DNA from: Lomentospora prolificans
Taxonomy: Eukaryota; Ascomycota; Sordariomycetes; Microascales; Microascaceae
Direction: 5' to 3'
DNA length: 64,000 nucleotides
Assembly: GCA_029532625.1 (NCBI GenBank)
Contig: JARFXM010000008.1
Span: 558,001 to 622,000, forward strand
The translations under genes and the position numbers were made by a program. Shown piece by piece: positions 1 to 10,755 of the stretch (positions are counted from its first letter, which is position 1; the number at the start of each line of letters is the position of its first letter). The notes beneath the pieces are model-generated. The model was not told the origin of the DNA and did not search any database. It was given only the letters and a program-made list of their open reading frames with translations.

Positions 1-1
1 G

Positions 2-463
2 CCCCTCCTCGTCCTCGGTCTTGAGAACTTTGCGCAAGGTATATCCGCCCGCTTCAATTCGGTCGGCCGACCCCTCTTCCGATTACCTTGGTCCTCGATA
101 TATTCAGTGAAATGAATAGGCATGGGCTGGCGTGTTTCGGAAGGGCTTGGACGCCTCTCGCGAGTCAACTTTGGTTATATATATTCAGAAGCTGGGATTT
201 ACTAACTCGCGTCGATAGTTGACATCCGCGTCCGCGTCACCGGTGGTGGTCACACTTCCCAGATCTACGCCATCCGACAGGCCATCGCTAAGGCCTTGAT
301 CGCCTACTACCAGAAGTACGTCGACGAGCACTCCAAGAACCTCCTCAAGCAGGCTCTCGTCCAGTTCGACCGAACCCTCCTCGTCGCTGATAACCGCCGC
401 TGCGAGCCCAAGAAGTTTGGTGGCCCTGGTGCCCGTGCCAGGTTCCAGAAGTCTTACCGTTAA
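2..463 (+). CDS. RPS16: 40S ribosomal protein S16 (uS9), 3' part
   Basis: This is the C-terminal part of small-subunit ribosomal protein uS9/S16, a structural protein of the 40S head; the gene runs in from the left edge. Visible coding exons are 2-38 and 219-463, separated by a 180-nt intron (39-218) with donor GTATAT, an ACTAAC branch sequence at 201-206 and a TAG acceptor. The intron splits a Val codon in phase 1, and the joined sequence reads ...ENFAQ-VDIRVRVTGGG. The last exon holds the highly conserved S16 features: the VRVTGGGHTSQ segment, QFDRTLLVADNRRCEPKK and the terminal basic GARARFQKSYR, whose Arg end contacts the P-site tRNA in the family. The stop codon TAA is at 461-463. Identity is certain; only the 5' end is missing. 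Confidence 0.97.
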
Positions 464-1160
464 ACGGTGGCTCTATCCGTCATGTGGTAATTTGAGGAGA
501 AGAAGTTTTGGAGGGGAGGAAGCGACGACGTGGAAAAGTGCTGGGTTGGGCTGGTTCTTTGCGGATAGAGAACCTGAAATACCTCAGCCAAATAAAAATC
601 AGGGTCGGTTTCGGAACTTGGTATGCTTTGTTTGCGCCACCCTCACTCTCTCCTTTTTATGTGGCTTAGTGGAGTCTAAGAGGAAGGGTCTATTCGATGT
701 TTTTGTGCGATTGACTCTTGCATTGCATGGCATTGCCTTGCTGGCCGGTATGTACAAGGATCAAGGCAGGCAAATGAAATATTAAGAATCAAGCAAGCCC
801 ACCATGTGTGCCTCTGTATGTGCGGGAATGTGGTAGTCCTGGAACGAGTGGCGCGTCTCTCAACCTCTATATCTGGCGAGCGGCGTAGTTCGTTCATCTC
901 TTGTACATCCGTCCAGCCCATGACCCAAATAACCTTAGCCCAATATCGGCAACCTCCTCAGTAGGCAATCTCCCTGGAACGCTTGCTAGCTTCCCGGTCT
1001 TCGACCCTGAACCCAGAGTGGCCTATAACCGCATCAGACAAGCTCTGCATGGGTCTCCCTCATTAACCCACTACCATCGAGACCACACCAGTGAATAACG
1101 GTGGGAAGATGACGAGGGTAATCAATTTTCCCAAGCCAGCCTCTCTGTACCAAGCACTTA
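464..1160. other. Intergenic, RPS16 3' side
   Basis: I see no gene. The first few hundred bases are probably the 3' UTR of the S16 gene. The short ORFs here overlap one another on both strands and have no family resemblance. Confidence 0.5.
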
Positions 1161-1352
1161 CTAGTTCTCGAGAACCGAAATAACAATCCTTTCCTGGTCT
1201 GTGAGGGGTTTGTAGGCGACGTCTCTTCCTAATACCACGGGAGCATAGGTTTTCATCCAGCTCTTGATGGCAAGGGAGGTCTTATAGGTGTATGTACGGA
1301 GCGACATCGCAGGGCTACATACTACATTTTCCCCAATGATCCCAGGATAGGT
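1161..1352 (-). other. Possible isolated coding exon, unrecognised
   Basis: On the minus strand a 63-codon open stretch is bounded by an acceptor (TAG at 1355-1353) and a strong GTAAGT donor beginning at 1161. The donor coincides with the in-frame stop, so splicing would remove it. The translation looks protein-like, with segments such as TYPGIIGENVV, SWMKTYAPVVLGRDVAYKP and DQERIVISVLEN. Other minus-strand donors with good context lie upstream (around 1775 and 1600), each with a nearby acceptor, so a decayed or intron-rich gene could span roughly 900-2150. I could not join the pieces into one frame: frames mismatch and stop codons intervene. An open stretch of this length can also arise by chance. 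I recognise no family. Confidence 0.25.
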
Positions 1353-2599
1353 CTACCACATTCGCCTAAGTCGCGGTGGCATCGTAGCGCTGTCACAACG
1401 AACCCTTCCAGCAAAGTCTTATAAGGAGTGCACGTTCGATAGCTTCCAACGCACTGTCACGAGCGAGAATGTCGTTACCAAAACAATAGCGGAAGAGGAA
1501 TAGAAGGGGGTTTAAAGAGGAAGCGCCGCCGGTGGAATTAAGCCTACCACACTCTATGGTACCACCGAGGATATTTATCTACCCATAGGTGGCAAGCGCT
1601 TACAATGCCACAAGGGCCGCCATGCCACGATCCCAAGCATTTCTTGGCAGATGCCGTCCTGGGCTGCAGCCTGTCACTTGTCTGTGAACATTGTCACCTC
1701 ATCGCTCTCTTCCAACTGGCTGCGAATCACAAATACATTATCGCGTTGTATCTGACTGGGTAGGAGGGCACTTACAAGGCAATCGGCCATCCGGCCTATC
1801 TAGCAGCTTCTATATCCTCACTCTCCTTCAAAACTAAGGTCGAGATATCCCAAGGCCGAGCAGAAATCTTTCGAAGTCGGAACAGACGGCAGGTTCTCTT
1901 AAACCTCCCACTGTTCTTCTCCCTTGCGCCAACCCAGCCAGGCAAATCCGCCTCATCGTTAAAAGTCTCAAGAAAGGGTACGGAGTCTTACGGCGCAAGG
2001 AGGAAGAAAAGCCCCATGCCTTTTCCCAAAAACGAGCCACGGCGATAGTGTGGCCCCAGTAAGTTCTTCGCCCTATTACCCCCAACGACATCCGGCATCT
2101 TGCCTCTGCTCCAAAGGATGACGAACCCGGGTTCGAACGGCTACCCACTCTAAACTACGGTTTGAATGGCCTAATGGGTTTCCTATGGGCCCAGTCTGAA
2201 ACTTTCATGATGGACCAAACCCCTCATGGTGGGTGCTACCAGCCGTCCTGGATGAGTCCCGAATCTCAGAATCGTTGCATCAACCAAGTGAGCTCGATTA
2301 GCGCTTAGCGCTTTATTTTGAGGTTACTCTAAAAGATGCTTTTGATTACACCAACACAAGGGTCATTGCAATTTAATTAATCCCTTCCGCCCTTCAGCCC
2401 AGTCCAAAACAAGTAAATATCATTATATGGTCCATGACGTACCAGATCAAGATGCCTGCATGCAATCCTAACGTATATCCGTATCCGTAAACTCCACCAG
2501 CCGAAGCCGATTGCTGTGACAGAACGCAAGACCAAAGACCCAAAGAGACGATCCCAAACGTAAAGGTTTCCGATAATCGATGATAACGCGAGGGTGTGT
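1353..2599. other. Intergenic between RPS16 and AAR2
   Basis: Apart from the uncertain exon-like pieces noted for the minus strand, nothing here is recognisable. A palindromic segment near 2125-2140 (GAACCCGGGTTCG) resembles half of a tRNA T-arm, but no cloverleaf can be drawn around it. The last 250 bases are presumably the 3' UTR of the AAR2 gene. Confidence 0.4.
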
Positions 2600-4087
2600 T
2601 TAGTCCCAAGAGACCATGTCCTTGGGCCGCCCATGCTCATCTATTTCCACAACAACAGCTGCAAATTCGCCCCTTTCATCTTCAGCCTCGAGATCATCCA
2701 TATCTAGTTCAACTTCTTCACCATCTTCGAGCATAATCTTTCCGGACCGAACGTAGTCGGCGCGCAGGTCCCACCCCAGCTTCCAGGCGAGCGACTCCAG
2801 CTCAAGGAACGCCTTACCAACAGCAACCTGTTCATTCGTAGCGTTGCCATTAAGGGTGAGGAGCTGTTCATCGAGGCGCCGTTTGAAAATGGTCAGAGCG
2901 AGGCGGAGGTCGCGCGAGCTATCGACACCGTAGTCAAGGATCGAGCCGTCAAGGTGTGACTCGTTGTATGATAGCTGCGCCGTCAATGTCTCGATGAAGA
3001 GCTTCGAAAGCTGCGGCTTCGTTACGACCAGGCTGAACGCACGCAGCAAGATGCGAAGGACCATGTGCCACCATTGAAGAACACAGCTTTCATTTCCCAG
3101 GTGCATTCCGACGATGAAAGCAAATTGGACCTCGCCAACAATATCGCTGTCCGCGAGGCCCGATTCAGGCGTATCGATGACTGATGTAAGATAAGCGGTC
3201 GAATCCACAGCTTGTTGCGTGCGGGCGGAACCAATCGCCTCGATGGAGTATGTCTTGTCCGTCTGGCTAAAGGAGAAGTTAAGCTCGCTGACAGCAACTA
3301 CACTGACAGTCTTTTCAAGCTCGCGCTCAGAGGCTAGAATGATGGACCCTTTGACACGGTCCGTCGTATGAACATGCCAAGGCCCGGTCTGGCGCCCAGT
3401 AATTCGTTTCAATATTTTCTCCGTAATATGTGAAGTAAGGCGGCGCCAAATGCCATTTTCCTTCAGATCATCTACCCGTTGTTGGACATCGACACCCTTG
3501 GAGATGGCGGTCGGAAGCGCGTAGTACGACGGCAGCTCGGGATACAGATCGGGAATGTTGTCCTTTTGAATGCGGACCTCGGTTTGGCTGGCCGGATCAC
3601 CGAGTACATCGTTGAATTTGTCCCACTGCACTACGTGTATGGCCTCCTTAGGTCCTGTCAGAAACCAAAAGCCTGTTCTCATGGAGCTCGCATCCGAGGC
3701 CGAGGCCCACACAAAGTGAGATCCGTGAGGGATATCCTTCAGACCTCGGAAGTTCTGCGTCGTAAAAGAAACCGAATCGTATCCGACTGTGAACTTCTCG
3801 GGCAGATCCATGATACGGAGGACATCGCCATCCGGGGATGAAGCATCGTCGTTTTCACTCTCGATTAAGGGATTCATTTTTCGCGTAACGGAATGTTCGT
3901 CGACTCGATGAATGCGGAGGGTCCCGAGTGGGAAGGAACCCGTAACTGGAATAGAGTCGTGTGATGTCCGGCTTGTTAAAGAGATTGCGGAATCCGTGTC
4001 CTGGATGCTTTTCGTCGACGTAGAGGGTATGCGCTCGAGGACCCCGTTGTTGAAAGGAACCGGCCCAGTCTCTGGCACAACTGACAT
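2600..4087 (-). CDS. AAR2: AAR2-like U5 snRNP assembly factor
   Basis: Single-exon ORF of 495 residues starting at an ATG. AAR2 proteins bind Prp8 and block Brr2 association during cytoplasmic and nuclear maturation of the U5 snRNP, so they act in spliceosome assembly and recycling. The AAR2 N-domain is seen at about residues 88-200: hydrophobic strands around RIMDLPEKFTVGYDS, then FRGLKDIPHGSHFVWASAS and GFWFLTGPKEAIHVVQWD. A helical C-domain follows (about 300-460), with QFAFIVGMHLGNESCVLQWW and the SKLFIETLTAQL region. The protein carries an N-terminal Ser/Thr-rich extension of about 85 residues and an acidic tail (EDGEEVELDMDDLEAEDE), both common in filamentous fungal members. It stands alone, convergent with RPS16. 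Family assignment rests on overall pattern rather than a search. Confidence 0.88.
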   Translation of the reverse strand: MSVVPETGPVPFNNGVLERIPSTSTKSIQDTDSAISLTSRTSHDSIPVTGSFPLGTLRIHRVDEHSVTRKMNPLIESENDDASSPDGDVLRIMDLPEKFTVGYDSVSFTTQNFRGLKDIPHGSHFVWASASDASSMRTGFWFLTGPKEAIHVVQWDKFNDVLGDPASQTEVRIQKDNIPDLYPELPSYYALPTAISKGVDVQQRVDDLKENGIWRRLTSHITEKILKRITGRQTGPWHVHTTDRVKGSIILASERELEKTVSVVAVSELNFSFSQTDKTYSIEAIGSARTQQAVDSTAYLTSVIDTPESGLADSDIVGEVQFAFIVGMHLGNESCVLQWWHMVLRILLRAFSLVVTKPQLSKLFIETLTAQLSYNESHLDGSILDYGVDSSRDLRLALTIFKRRLDEQLLTLNGNATNEQVAVGKAFLELESLAWKLGWDLRADYVRSGKIMLEDGEEVELDMDDLEAEDERGEFAAVVVEIDEHGRPKDMVSWD

Positions 4088-7000
4088 TCTGGGTGGGAGC
4101 CTCGAGAGTGGGGATTGATGAGGTGGTTAGCCAGCGAATCTACGAAGGGTTAGTTGGGTTTCTGGGCCCACAAAGGAACAAGAAGTAATGTCAGAGGCGT
4201 ACGTACTCAGGATTGTCGCGAGAGCTTTGTAAGCTTCTAGGCGTATTCTGCGGAGTGAAGGAAGCAGCTTAAAGTTTATGCTGGAATCTAGAGATGAACG
4301 GAGGGAGAAAGCCTAAAATCCCTCACCGTCTGGCGATGTCCTCTTCTGTGAATTAATTGACAGCCGGCCGAGTATATCGGCTTGGGATGGCCAAAGAGGC
4401 ACTGGCCGAAACCGGTCGCGTCACACACCTATAGCAGGCGGCGGTGCATTTCATATCTTTGGAACGGCAAAGAAGAGGGTGTCCAAGGATATTCAAAAAA
4501 GGATGGTCAAGAGAGTAAATTGCGACACGAGGGATGCTAGCGGGGTAAAGATGGCAAAGATTTATGAGGGAAAAAACACACTAACAAAAGTGATGCAGTC
4601 GCGAACCTGAAGAAGTGATGATGACAGGCCAGGCGGCTGACGTCATCCCCAGGGTGCGAACGCAACACTGTTCCTGAAGACCAGAAGAGGCTCGTTCCCG
4701 CAAAGAAAAACGACTGGCGATCCGCCCGTGATCCTCACAAGGATGCGGGATACGAGGGCCAATAAGCGAAGGTCGATATATTGCTCTTCACTCATATTAC
4801 GGAGTTTATCTCGACTTCGCATGTGCTTTTGGCCACCCGGGTATTCCAAACGGCGATCCCTTCGTCAGCATTTATATCAGTGATATCAAGGCATCTCGTC
4901 CGACGTAAAACCAGCGTGCTCAGCACTGAGCATCAATTAATACCCAAGTCCTAAGCTAGAAGGGGAGACCGAATTGGAAAAGAGTACCAAGATGATCCCT
5001 CCGGAACCCACTTGTGTATTCAAAACGCACATACTACCCCTTCACGTCCGGCCGTTTTTTTTTTCTTTCATCTGTCCTTTCCCACCTTCCGTTACCATCC
5101 CCAGACGATAGATTTCCCCCGACACTATCACGGATGCAGCCAAAATTGAGGCTCGTTGGCTCCATTCGCGAAGCTAAAATCCTTCAATGTGCGGCCAACA
5201 GCCGCGATGCAAGGGTCGCTTCGGTGCCAGGCAGCGCCAGCATTAACTTGGGACAAGCCCGAGGGTTAGTGTTAGTGTCGTCTCGGATATACACCCTGCC
5301 TCCCTGCTGGCTAGGCCTTAAATTCTCGGCTTGCAACACCATCCCCAGCCTGTCTGGATGGATCATGCCAGTTACAACGACTAGTATAGCGTGTAACATA
5401 GCATATAGTAGAGGTGGTGTGCAGCCAGCCGGCTGTCTCATACCCTCGCCCTGGTCTGACCAACCCATCACATCCCGCTTTTCTAGCCGCTAATACTCTA
5501 CGCTGGCATAGATACATTCGGTCTAAATAGAGGACGAAGCAGGACTCGAGATCCACCATCAGCCGCTAAAAAGCATCCTTCTACGCTGGCCACGCGCCGC
5601 TCAAAAATGGTCTACAAATAGTGCCGTATCTGGGTGGTCTTGCTCATAAATCCACACCTTGCCAGCTATTATTGCCAGAGCGCCAGTCCAACCCAGCCCA
5701 CCAGGGCCCCCTGGCTACCATGGCGCGACAAGGCGCCAGGTTGTTCTCAAACAAAAAGAACCTTAATATTGATAGGCAGGAAAAAAAAATAAAATAAAAA
5801 ATAAAATAAAAAATAAAATAAAAAAAAAATAAAATAAAAGGAGAAAAAACCCTGCTGCGTTCTTAACGGCCCGCTGGCGTTTTGGAAATCGGACTGCCCG
5901 GGAAAGCTGGACCTGGGTCCACTTGGCCTTACAACACCTGTAAACCCTCGGCCCTTGGCTCAAGTACTCGTTGGGATGAAATCGTAAGCGCGCGGGATCT
6001 TAAGAAGGGGTGACCGCAGATAGCTGTCGATCAATTCTTCAGCCATCGAATCTTTTAGTTCGCTCATGCTAGGATGACGCCCAGTTAATACTTCCCCGTC
6101 AAGCCCGACCTGCACGCTAAACCATGTCGCATTGCTGGCTGGCACGGAGACGGTCGGTTCTCTGGATACGGAGATGTCTCCTAATCTCCTAGTGGCCGTG
6201 GGGGGCTTGCTCTATCAATCACACATACATATTCCTGCAAATCGTCGGCCTTTGACCGTAAAGGTGCAAGCCTCATTCCAGCCCGAGAATCCTTTCTTGT
6301 GATACGTTCTTGCCGAAGCTCCGGCGACACAGGGTCGTTTGTTGCGGGAAAGAGACGCCATCCTCATCGGCCAGAGTCAGGAACACACGCCCCTGTACCC
6401 TTAAAAAAAAAACTGCTCTTGAGGCTCCTGACTAATAGATCTTCGCTCCTGCGGTTGGTCCTTGGCGCCGGTCACTTTGCATCGAAAGTTCAGCCCCAAG
6501 AAACAGGCCATGGTTGGCCCCTGTCAGGTGACCATACCCCGAACCCGGTCACCACCAAGCACTTTCTTTCCCTTTTTGTAAGGGGACATGACCAGCTGGC
6601 GGAATGCACCGGTGACGGCCCCTGGAGGCTGCTGGACAGGGCCTCTTCCCTCGCCTGGCTACTTGTAGTAACCCTTCCGGTGAGCCGGGCGGCAGATTTG
6701 AAACTTGTTTCCACCTTCAGCTGCTCGTCCCTTCTGCCAGAGCGTCACATGCTCTCCCTTGAATGGAAAACGTGAGGTGAGATAACATTTGATGGTTGAC
6801 CCCTTCCGCTGGCAATTCCCGTCCTTTTCAATAATCCACTCCTTGGGTTACCTCCTGGAACCCTTTCCCTTTCCCTTCTTTTTGCATCCAAAATTGGAAT
6901 ATTTCCCTGCCAAGACCGGGCGGTGGCCAGGGCAACCCCCACCAAACCAAATCAAAGCCGGAGCCAACATCATCAATCCCTCGGACCCGAGAACCCGGTT

Positions 7001-8967
7001 GCACCAAGCGATCAACAGTCAACTACTTAAAATCCCGCGTTGGTCAGCACCGTATTATAAAGCCAGCGTCCAGAAGGCGACCTCAGATACTTGCCAAGAA
7101 GAAGAAAGAAAAGATAAACACGAGTCGCTCACTAAGTGGAAGCATATCAACTTGTGCGCAGTAGATAGCCCATATCATCTCCATAACCTTGTCGCCGCCG
7201 AACATCAAGAATCAGTATCTTGTGGTGGAAAACGGAAACCCCAACTTTCAATTTGAGTGACGTGGACTCGTAGAATTGCGACTCTATGACCCCATTTCAA
7301 TTTCGTTCGGGATCTCCCACATTGATCGACATGTGTTGCATGAGCCGCAGTCGGAGCCGCAGCTATACCTGTCGTTTCTCTTTTTGGAAAGGAAAAAAAA
7401 AAAAACCATCTCGCCTAGCGGATATGATGAAGTGCACTCCCCTCAAGGGATCCATCCACGAGACATATCCCTGAGCCGTTCCGGGTGTTGATATCACTCA
7501 ATTCGGCCGAATCTCCACCGAAGTACTCGTCCTGAGTCCTGATCCTGGTCTCCACAAAGGACTACTGCCGACTAGCTGCGCCCTAAAAGCAAATCCTACC
7601 AAAACAGTGGGATCGCCCAAGCATGTTGGCGAAATGACGGGATAAAGAACCAAAATGGAAAAGAAAGAGAGTTTGGGCAGACGCTAGGGAGCCGCCCTGA
7701 GAGCCCGGCCCATGTTCAATACCAACGACAAAGAAAACCAAGGGTCAAAAAGCGGGAGACTGCCCTAAAATCCCCCCCCCGCCTCCCGATAGACGCACCC
7801 CGGCTAGCGAGGCCTGACACCTGCGGCGGAGTATCGAAGATGTATGTATATGGAGATATTGGGGTTTTATCAGGATCGTATATATCTTCACCTCCTCCCC
7901 TTTTCGAAGGAGAAAAAGCTGACATCTCTCTCCTGCCGGCGCTGGACCTACAGCAAGAGGCGAGCCCTTTCAGAAATATTGTACGACAGCTATATACCGT
8001 GCGAAATACATTCCTCGTCCACATATTGGATGACGCTTCCACAGTGCTGCTATAGTCATCTCAGCGGCTGAATTCGATGCGACATTCTTTTGACATCCCG
8101 GCTTCAACTTGAGGCAGCTCTTAAGCTAGACTAGTCAAAACCCTTAGCTCCCGAGGCGTCCTGTGGTTCCATAGGGAGTATTACTCGTGGCCTCGACTAG
8201 GTTACCTCACTAATAGTGAATGCCGTCCGCTACGTAGGTGGAGAGGGTGTTCAAGGTAGTCACAGGCCATCATGAAATATTTTGTATATTATTCGGGAGT
8301 TTTTGTGAACGCGATGAAGCCAACGTCGCCTGTTAACCTGGTTTCGAGCTTCGAGTGCGGTGCCCCGGCATCGAGTGAACAAGCACGTTGAACACGCAGC
8401 TTCCACATGTAGTCAAGCAAACGCCTGTTGGAATGTAGACAGACATATGATGGTGGGTTGGGCTACGGCTGAGATTTGATGATTTTGATGATCGGAGAAA
8501 ATCCGAGTTGGTACTCACGAGTCCACTCAACTTCATGATTACTACCTGTCACCTGAGAATGAAAATGAATGACCGTTAAAACCGTTAGCCCCGCCCGTCC
8601 CGAGGATAATCAAGACAAAACACCGCTCCCCAACCCACCTGATCCCGCTTATACCTCATGGGGATTTGACCGAGAGAAAAAATGGTAGAAAGAACTGAAG
8701 GGAAAGCGACGGAAAAAAAGCGTTCAACGTCACAAGTTTTGAAACTATGAACCAAACTGAACCGGTAAAAAAACAGGGCCGCCCGATTTTTCTTTCTCAT
8801 GACTCCTCAATGCATGCATGGGTTCCTCCTCCTCCTCTGATGCTGTTGCGGTGGGGAAAACAAACGATTTAGATGTATTGCAAAGGTTGTCTGGTGACCA
8901 TACTCTAATAAAGGCTGATTAAAAGAACTGGAAAAGAAAAGTCTTAAGACGGTGCATAGCAGCGCTC
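4088..8967. other. Long intergenic region (about 4.9 kb)
   Basis: No gene is supported. ORFs are short, overlap on opposite strands and show no family pattern. It contains an A-rich decamer-like repeat at 5781-5840. The right-hand few hundred bases are likely the 3' UTR of the con7-like gene and the left part is the AAR2 promoter. An unannotated non-coding RNA or small secreted-protein gene cannot be excluded by eye. Confidence 0.5.
5781..5840. repeat. A-rich low-complexity repeat (AAAATAAAAT-like)
   Basis: About 60 bases of A runs punctuated by single T residues in a near-regular pattern of roughly 5-10 bases. Such poly(dA:dT) tracts usually exclude nucleosomes, and they also mutate quickly. 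Confidence 0.9.
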
Positions 8968-10450
8968 CTAGTGGCTGGGTGGTTGGCTTCCATTCGCAGC
9001 TGCTTCGGCTGCAGTTAGCGCATACCGCTTGAAAGCGTGCCGGGAGGGATAGGGATATCCACTTACACTGGCTGTACATGCTCTGGCCAGGCGGCCCGTA
9101 AGGGGAATGGGGATAGTTAGGGTACATCTGGCTGTTCCCGTAGTCGGGCAGCGGCTGCTGCGGCACGCCCGCTGATGGAGGCGCAGGGTAGGCGTTGGGT
9201 TGATAACCGATTGGAGGAAGCTGTAGGGCCCGGGAACCAGGGTAACCTGTGGGTTGAGCACCATCGACAGGACCAGGTTCCTGACCTTGGCTTTGGGCAG
9301 CCGAGGCAGCGGCGGTGCGCTGGCGTTCTTCCTCGGCCTTGCGCTGAGCCTCCTCTTCTTTCTTCCTCTGCTTCCACTCTTTGCGGATCTCCTTAAACTC
9401 TGGCTAGTTGTTAGTTCGTTGTCGCGGCCATGTGTTAGGAAGTCAAACCGTGCATACCGTCAGGGGTCCGTTTAGTACCATGCCCTTGCATCGTGACGTG
9501 GGCATTGAGGTGATTAAGCGTTCCATAAGCCTTCTCGCAGCCATTCCAACCACACTTATACATCCGCTCGATCTCCTCGTAACGCCTCCTTGGGCGCTTA
9601 TGCTGCTGAGAACCGGGAATTGGTACGAATGAGTACACCTGATTCCGCCAGTCAGCCTCTAAACTAAACCTAGTGCGCTAACTGGTGGCACTCGTAGCCT
9701 GTCTAAGCTTACCTGACTAGGGCGCGGCTGTGGCGGCGCAGATGACGGCGTTGTAGGGAAGACCGGGCCTGTCGGTGTCAAAGGACCGGCACTATGTTGC
9801 CCATAAGCCGCCCATTCGGGTCTGGCTTGAGCATAGACACCACCGCTATGTTGATAATTGGGGGTGATGTCGCCAGGAGGCCCGTAAGGCGAATGCGCCT
9901 GGCTGTAAGGGTAGGTGGGGCTGGGCGCCGCTATGGATGGATCTGGAAGGACTAGTAAGCGAGAATTCACATGCCGCGAGCGATGGAATCGTCCATCCTT
10001 TCGGGGAGCGGACGAACTGTTTGCTTGAGCCATACCTCCACTGCTCCCACTATTGGCGGCAGGATGGGGGTGGTAGGGCCGCTGCATGTGTTCAGGGAAG
10101 GACCCGGACCGCGCAGACGTGGGGTATACGCTATATTCGGATGTGGGAGTCGCTGAAGTGGAATATGTATTAGACCTCACTTCTGGCTGAGGTGCGGGAT
10201 ATTGAGAGGTGGATTGGTGATCACCCGAAGAGCCCTCGGACCTGCCATCCGCATACGGAGTCGGGTATGGCGAAGGCAAGCCAGGTTGAGAATAGTCGCT
10301 AGTATTTCGTTCCATCGTAGGACCGTTGCTGGGCGCCGAAACTGCTGCGTGGTGGTCTGAGGCTGTTCTCGGGGGATGAACAGCGGGAGACAGAAGGGAC
10401 TTCTGATGGTCGATGAAGCCGGCGCGAGGCTGCGAGGACTCCAGGTACAT
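8968..10450 (-). CDS. con7: CON7-like C2H2 zinc-finger transcription regulator (5' end unresolved)
   Basis: Minus-strand exons are 10450-9713, 9638-9458, 9399-9067 and 9008-8968. Introns are 74, 58 and 58 nt, all GT-AG, and the phases fit (1293 nt, 430 residues from the ATG at 10450). A long Pro/Ser/Tyr-rich region with repeated YSPYGPP-type motifs leads into VYSFVPIPGSQQHKRPRRRY and EEIERMYKCGWNGCEKAYG. It holds one C2H2 finger with ligands at about C275, C280, H293 and H299 (C-X4-C-X12-H-X5-H). A charged helix (FKEIRKEWKQRKKEEEAQRK) and a second Pro/Tyr-rich tail follow. This arrangement matches the Magnaporthe Con7 family, nuclear regulators of conidium shape, appressorium formation and cell-wall genes. 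Coding sequence probably extends upstream of 10450: a different frame at about 10540-10460 encodes LAQPEGYSSSLQSGYTHQYN and joins this one through either a 54-nt intron with an unusual GTTATA donor or a frameshift. The true start was not found. Confidence 0.85.
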
Positions 10451-10755
10451 GCTCTCTTTCGGCGCAAATGTGTGGCCAGGAGGTTATATTGGTGAGTATA
10501 ACCTGATTGAAGACTAGAAGAGTAGCCCTCCGGCTGGGCAAGTTTGCTGGTTTGGAGTAAGGCGCAAAGATTCCAATTAAGGGCGAAAGGACCTTGGTCG
10601 TGTCCCTTTCCTCCTACTGGCTTGCCCCTCTTTCTAGACCTATCCGAATCAGAGATTGAATCGGCCGTGAGGGAAGACGAGTTCGTAAACACGAAGACAG
10701 AATGGGAGCAGGTTGGACAACACGGCGGTGTAGAGCAAAAGCCCTGTGCTGTCAC
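10451..10755 (-). other. Probable upstream coding or leader sequence of con7-like gene
   Basis: A minus-strand open frame without an ATG covers this stretch. Its 3' part (about 10550-10460) looks coding and continues the Pro/Ser/Tyr-rich style of the downstream protein. The frame differs from that of the exon starting at 10450. Splicing with a donor at 10502-10501 (GTTATA) and an acceptor AAG just before the AGAGCATG at about 10455 would restore phase. An upstream exon with the real ATG would be needed; an acceptor candidate CCAG lies at about 10548-10545. Confidence 0.4.

Noticed and set aside
2120..2145. tRNA T-arm-like palindrome
   Set aside because: No acceptor, D or anticodon arm can be paired at the right distances on either strand.
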